DNA of 6,211 bases from Deltaproteobacteria bacterium. GTDB taxonomy: Bacteria > Desulfobacterota > Desulfarculia > Desulfarculales > Desulfarculaceae. How positions within the stretch are numbered: the stretch's first letter is position 1; the number at the start of each line of letters is the position of its first letter. The notes under the pieces are model-generated. The model was not told the origin of the DNA, did no database searches, and was given only the letters and a program-made list of their open reading frames with translations. Made by a program: the position numbers and the translations under genes. Where the stretch lies: assembly GCA_020444165.1 (NCBI GenBank), contig JAHLLK010000142.1:1-6211 (forward strand). Direction: 5' to 3'. This document shows, piece after piece, positions 3,283 through 6,211 of the stretch.

Positions 3283-6211
3283 GCCGCCACCCCCTTGCCG
3301 GTTGGGTTCCCCGGCTTTTCCGCAGCCGACCCGGGCTGGGCCAGGCCCGCCCGGATCTGGTGCAAGAGTTCGTCATCGGTGTAATGCTGGAGCTGGATGG
3401 CCCCGGTGGGACATTTGGCGTTGCACAGGCCGTCGCCCTGGCACAAGACCGGAATCACCCGGGCCTTGGGGCCTTGTTTGGTGGCGGCCATCTCGATGGC
3501 CCCAAAGGCGCAGGCCTGGGCGCAGGCTCCGCAACCCAGGCACTGGTGCTCATCCACCACGCACACCGAGCCCGAGGCCTTCACCGTGGGGTTGGCCAAG
3601 AGGGTCAGCACCCGCCCGGCCGCGCCATAGGCCTGGCTGATGGTCTCGTTCAGGTGCTTGGGGTAGTGGGCCGCGCCGCACAGGTAGACCCCCTCGGCCC
3701 CGAAGTCCACCGGTCTGAGCTTGACGTGGGCCTCCTGGAAGAAGCCGTCGGCCCCCAGGGATACCTTGAACATCTGGGACACCTCCTTGGCTCCCTCGGG
3801 CGGCACCACCGCCGCGGCCAGCACCACCAGGTCGGCGTCCAGGGCCAAATCCTCGGCCAGCACATAGTCCCGCGCCTCGACCGACAGGGCGTCCCCGCCC
3901 TCCCCGCCCCCGGGGCTCACCCGGGGGGGCGCCTCGGGCTGGTAGCGGATAAAGCGCACCTCCCGCTCCGAGGCCCGGCGATAATAATCTTCCCGAAGGC
4001 CGTAGGTGCGGAGATCGCGGTACAGGATGGTCACCTCGGCGGCGGGATTGTGCTCCTTGAGCGCCAGGGCGTTCTTCACCGCCTGGCTGCAGCAGATCCG
4101 GCTGCAGTAGTTGCGCTCCTCGTTGCGGCAGCCCACGCAGGATATCATCACGATGTTGCGGGCGGCCAGCACAGCCGGGTCGCCCTGGGCCAGCCGCTCT
4201 TCCAGCTCCAGCTGGGTGAGCACCCGGGGGTCCTGGCCGTAGAGATATTCCCGAGGCTGGTACACCCCGGCCCCCACCGCGATGACCGTGGCCCCGTGCG
4301 AGATTTCCCGCCGGCAGCGGTCGCTCTCCACCGTGGTGCTGAAGCTGCCCACGTAGCCCCGGGCCGCGGTGACCGTGGCCCGGAGATAGACCTGGATCAA
4401 GGGGTGCTCCAGCACCTGATTCACCAGGCTGTCCAAAAAAGCCGGCACGTCCGCGCCCTCCAGGGTGTGGTGCAGGCGGCGGGCCAGGCCCCCCAGGCGG
4501 GCCTCCTTCTCCACCAAGTGGACCTCGTGGCCCTGGCGCGCGATGGAAAGCGCCGCAATGAGCCCGGCCACGCCGCCCCCCAGCACCAATGCCCGCGGGT
4601 CCACCGGCAGGTCGAACTCCTCCAGCGGGGCCAAGAGGCCGGCCCGGGCCACGGACATGCGGATGAGATCCTGGGCCTTGGCCGTGGCCGCTTCCTTTTC
4701 CTTGGAGTGCACCCAGGAGCAGTGCTCCCGGATGTTGGCCATGTCGTAGTAGTACTGGTTGAGGCCCGCCTCCCGGAGGGTGTCGCGGAACAGGGGCTCG
4801 TGGGTGCGCGGGGTGCAGGCGGCCACCACCACCCGGTTCAGGCCGCGCTCCCGGATATCCTTGGCCAGCATGGCCGCGGCCTCGGTGGAGCAGATGAAGA
4901 GGTTCTCTTCGGCGTGGGCCACCTGGGGCAGGCTCCTCGCATAGGCCACCGTGGCCGGCACATCCACCACCCCGCCGATGTTGGCCCCGCAATGGCAGAC
5001 ATACACCCCGATGCGGGGCTCCTCCGCGGCCACCTCGCGCTCCGGCGGGTAGACTCGCTGGCGGGCCAGTTGGCCGCGGCGGGGGGACAGAAGCTGGCCG
5101 CACTGGGCCCCTGCCCCGCTGGCGCTCATCACCGATTCGGGGATGTCCACCGGGCCCTGAAAGGCCCCGCTCAAAAAGATGCCGGGCCGGCTGGTCTGCA
5201 TGGGGTTGAAGGGCTCGGAGCGGCAAAAGCCGTGGTCGTTCAGCAGGATGTCACAAGCCCGGGCCAGCTCCTGGTTCCCGGTCGGCGGGTTCAGGCCCAC
5301 GGCCAGCACCACCATGTCGAACTCTTCCTCCCGCACCCCCTGGCCGGGCTCGCTGTAGCGGAGCCGCACGTTGCGGGTGACCGGGTCCTCGCCGGCCACG
5401 CTGGCGTAGCTGCGCACAAAGCGCACCTCCGGAAGCTTCTCCGCCCGCTGAAAGAAGCGTTCGAAATCCTTGCCGTAGGAGCGGATGTCGTTGTGGAAGA
5501 TGGTGCAGGCCGCAGTCGCGTCATGGTCCTTGGTCAGGATCACCTGCTTCTGGGTGTAGGTGCAGCACACCGCGGAGCAGTAGCTGTTGTCGCCCGGGGT
5601 GACCCGCCGCGAACCCACGCAGGAGATCCAGGCGATCCGGTGGGGGTGGCGCTGGTCCGAGGACCGCCGGATCTCGCCCTCATAGGGCCCGGTGGCGCAC
5701 AAGAGGCGCTCGTAGTCCAGGCTGGTGACCACGTTGGGGAACTCGCCGTAGTGGTAGTCCTCCCGGAGCCGGCGGGAGTAGGGCTCAAAGCCGGGAGCCA
5801 GGATGATGGCCCCCACCCGCACCTCCACCGTCTCCCCGGTCTGGCCGAAGTCGATGGCGTTGTTCTGGCAAACCGCCTTGCAGATATGGCACTGGCCGTC
5901 CTTCAGATACAGGCAGCTGTCGTCGATGTAGGGCTTCAGGGGGATGGCCTGGGCAAAGTAGATGTGGATGGCCTTGTTGTCCGAGATCTCCTGGTTGAAG
6001 GGGTCGGGGTACCCCACCGGGCAGTACTCCATGCAGGTCGTGCAGCCGGTGCAGCGGCTTTCCACGATATAGCGCGGCTTCCGGAACAGGGTGACCCGGA
6101 AGTCGCCGGCCCGGCCCGCCACCCGTTGCAGCTCGGTGTAGGTCAGAAGCTCGATATTGGGATGCCGGTTGCACTCCACGAACTTGGGCGACTCGATGCA
6201 CATGGAGCAGT
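3279..6211 (-). CDS. hdrA: Tandem (double) HdrA-type FAD/iron-sulfur subunit, 5' end missing
   Basis: This is the heterodisulfide-reductase subunit A family, the flavin-based electron bifurcating or confurcating hub, cytoplasmic. Numbering is from the ATG at 6203, which is an internal Met: the frame stays open to the window edge, and its last upstream codons give Cys-Ser, completing the HdrA motif C-S-M-C-I-E-S-P-K. Module 1 (to about 385) lacks its FAD Rossmann start, which is off-window. It has the inserted ferredoxin (C51xxC54xxC57xxxC61P; C97...C105xxC108xxxC112), the CVGSR...YCSAVCC motif (195-214) and the HdrA ending SRPGIFLSGAFQGPVDIPES. Module 2 begins at about 397 with VCHCGANIGG (C403, C405) and an FAD fingerprint LGGGVAGL (541-548) followed by E565 and GG. 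It then has CVGCRNEERNYCSRICC (689-705) and an HdrA-type ending (834-866). It lacks an inserted ferredoxin. The C-terminus is a two-site ferredoxin, C888xxC891xxC894xxxC898 then C921xxD924xxC927xxxC931P. mvhD follows with an ATGA overlap. HdrA proteins with one module are about 650 residues; this one would probably exceed 1,100. HdrL-like tandem proteins of sulfate reducers are the likely relatives; QmoB is a less good alternative. Confidence 0.93.
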   Translation of the reverse strand, partial: CSMCIESPKFVECNRHPNIELLTYTELQRVAGRAGDFRVTLFRKPRYIVESRCTGCTTCMEYCPVGYPDPFNQEISDNKAIHIYFAQAIPLKPYIDDSCLYLKDGQCHICKAVCQNNAIDFGQTGETVEVRVGAIILAPGFEPYSRRLREDYHYGEFPNVVTSLDYERLLCATGPYEGEIRRSSDQRHPHRIAWISCVGSRRVTPGDNSYCSAVCCTYTQKQVILTKDHDATAACTIFHNDIRSYGKDFERFFQRAEKLPEVRFVRSYASVAGEDPVTRNVRLRYSEPGQGVREEEFDMVVLAVGLNPPTGNQELARACDILLNDHGFCRSEPFNPMQTSRPGIFLSGAFQGPVDIPESVMSASGAGAQCGQLLSPRRGQLARQRVYPPEREVAAEEPRIGVYVCHCGANIGGVVDVPATVAYARSLPQVAHAEENLFICSTEAAAMLAKDIRERGLNRVVVAACTPRTHEPLFRDTLREAGLNQYYYDMANIREHCSWVHSKEKEAATAKAQDLIRMSVARAGLLAPLEEFDLPVDPRALVLGGGVAGLIAALSIARQGHEVHLVEKEARLGGLARRLHHTLEGADVPAFLDSLVNQVLEHPLIQVYLRATVTAARGYVGSFSTTVESDRCRREISHGATVIAVGAGVYQPREYLYGQDPRVLTQLELEERLAQGDPAVLAARNIVMISCVGCRNEERNYCSRICCSQAVKNALALKEHNPAAEVTILYRDLRTYGLREDYYRRASEREVRFIRYQPEAPPRVSPGGGEGGDALSVEARDYVLAEDLALDADLVVLAAAVVPPEGAKEVSQMFKVSLGADGFFQEAHVKLRPVDFGAEGVYLCGAAHYPKHLNETISQAYGAAGRVLTLLANPTVKASGSVCVVDEHQCLGCGACAQACAFGAIEMAATKQGPKARVIPVLCQGDGLCNAKCPTGAIQLQHYTDDELLHQIRAGLAQPGSAAEKPGNPTGKGVAA
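3290..3296 (-). promoter_or_regulatory. Ribosome binding site of mvhD inside the hdrA 3' end
   Basis: On the minus strand AAGGGGG lies 7 nt before the mvhD ATG and within the last codons of hdrA. Together with the ATGA stop/start overlap at 3279-3282 it indicates translational coupling and roughly matched synthesis of the two subunits. Confidence 0.6.

Noticed and set aside
3550..5226. 558-codon open frame on the minus strand inside hdrA
   Set aside because: Same strand but a different frame from hdrA; Gly/Pro/Arg-rich with no motifs, whereas the hdrA frame shows conserved FAD and Cys motifs throughout.
2497..6211. Selenocysteine codon in hdrA or mvhD
   Set aside because: Some Hdr/Mvh proteins contain Sec, but no in-frame TGA occurs before the proper stops and the key sites are Cys (or Asp924).

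Overview
The window looks like chromosomal DNA of a high-GC anaerobe, most likely a sulfate-reducing or syntrophic member of the Desulfobacterota (former Deltaproteobacteria). The evidence is the heterodisulfide-reductase-type (Hdr/Mvh) redox genes, the very strong G/C preference at third codon positions, and the overall style of the proteins. The lineage is an inference. No rRNA, tRNA, CRISPR array, transposase or phage gene was seen.

Layout. Positions 1-247 carry no credible gene. They hold a perfect 10-bp hairpin (27-50), GC-rich repeats, a second hairpin (117-150) and, in a short AT-rich island, a consensus-like extended -10 promoter (170-199) that should drive the first gene. Positions 248-2368 (+) encode a 706-residue soluble protein with a degenerate receiver-like N-terminus, a charged helix and TPR-like helical repeats. 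Positions 2369-2496 are a GC-rich gap between convergent genes with a possible terminator hairpin. Positions 2497-3282 (-) encode an MvhD-type [2Fe-2S] protein with a C-terminal two-cluster ferredoxin. Positions 3279-6211 (-) encode most of a giant HdrA-type flavo-iron-sulfur protein. It overlaps mvhD by ATGA, and its 5' end lies beyond the right edge of the window.

How the genes work together. The two minus-strand genes form one translationally coupled unit, the 3' end of an operon that starts outside the window. In characterised Hdr/Mvh complexes, MvhD passes electrons from a partner (hydrogenase or formate dehydrogenase) to HdrA, whose FAD splits them (flavin-based electron bifurcation) or merges them. 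Here HdrA is a tandem fusion of two HdrA-like modules that have lost complementary parts: module 1 keeps the inserted ferredoxin, and module 2 keeps the C-terminal ferredoxin. The last cluster has Asp where Cys is expected. The electron donor and acceptor cannot be told from this window. The plus-strand TPR gene is a separate transcription unit pointing towards the redox operon, with no visible functional link to it.

No wholly new system can be claimed. The most unusual points are the asymmetric tandem HdrA, its Asp-containing ferredoxin site, and the pseudo-receiver/TPR protein.
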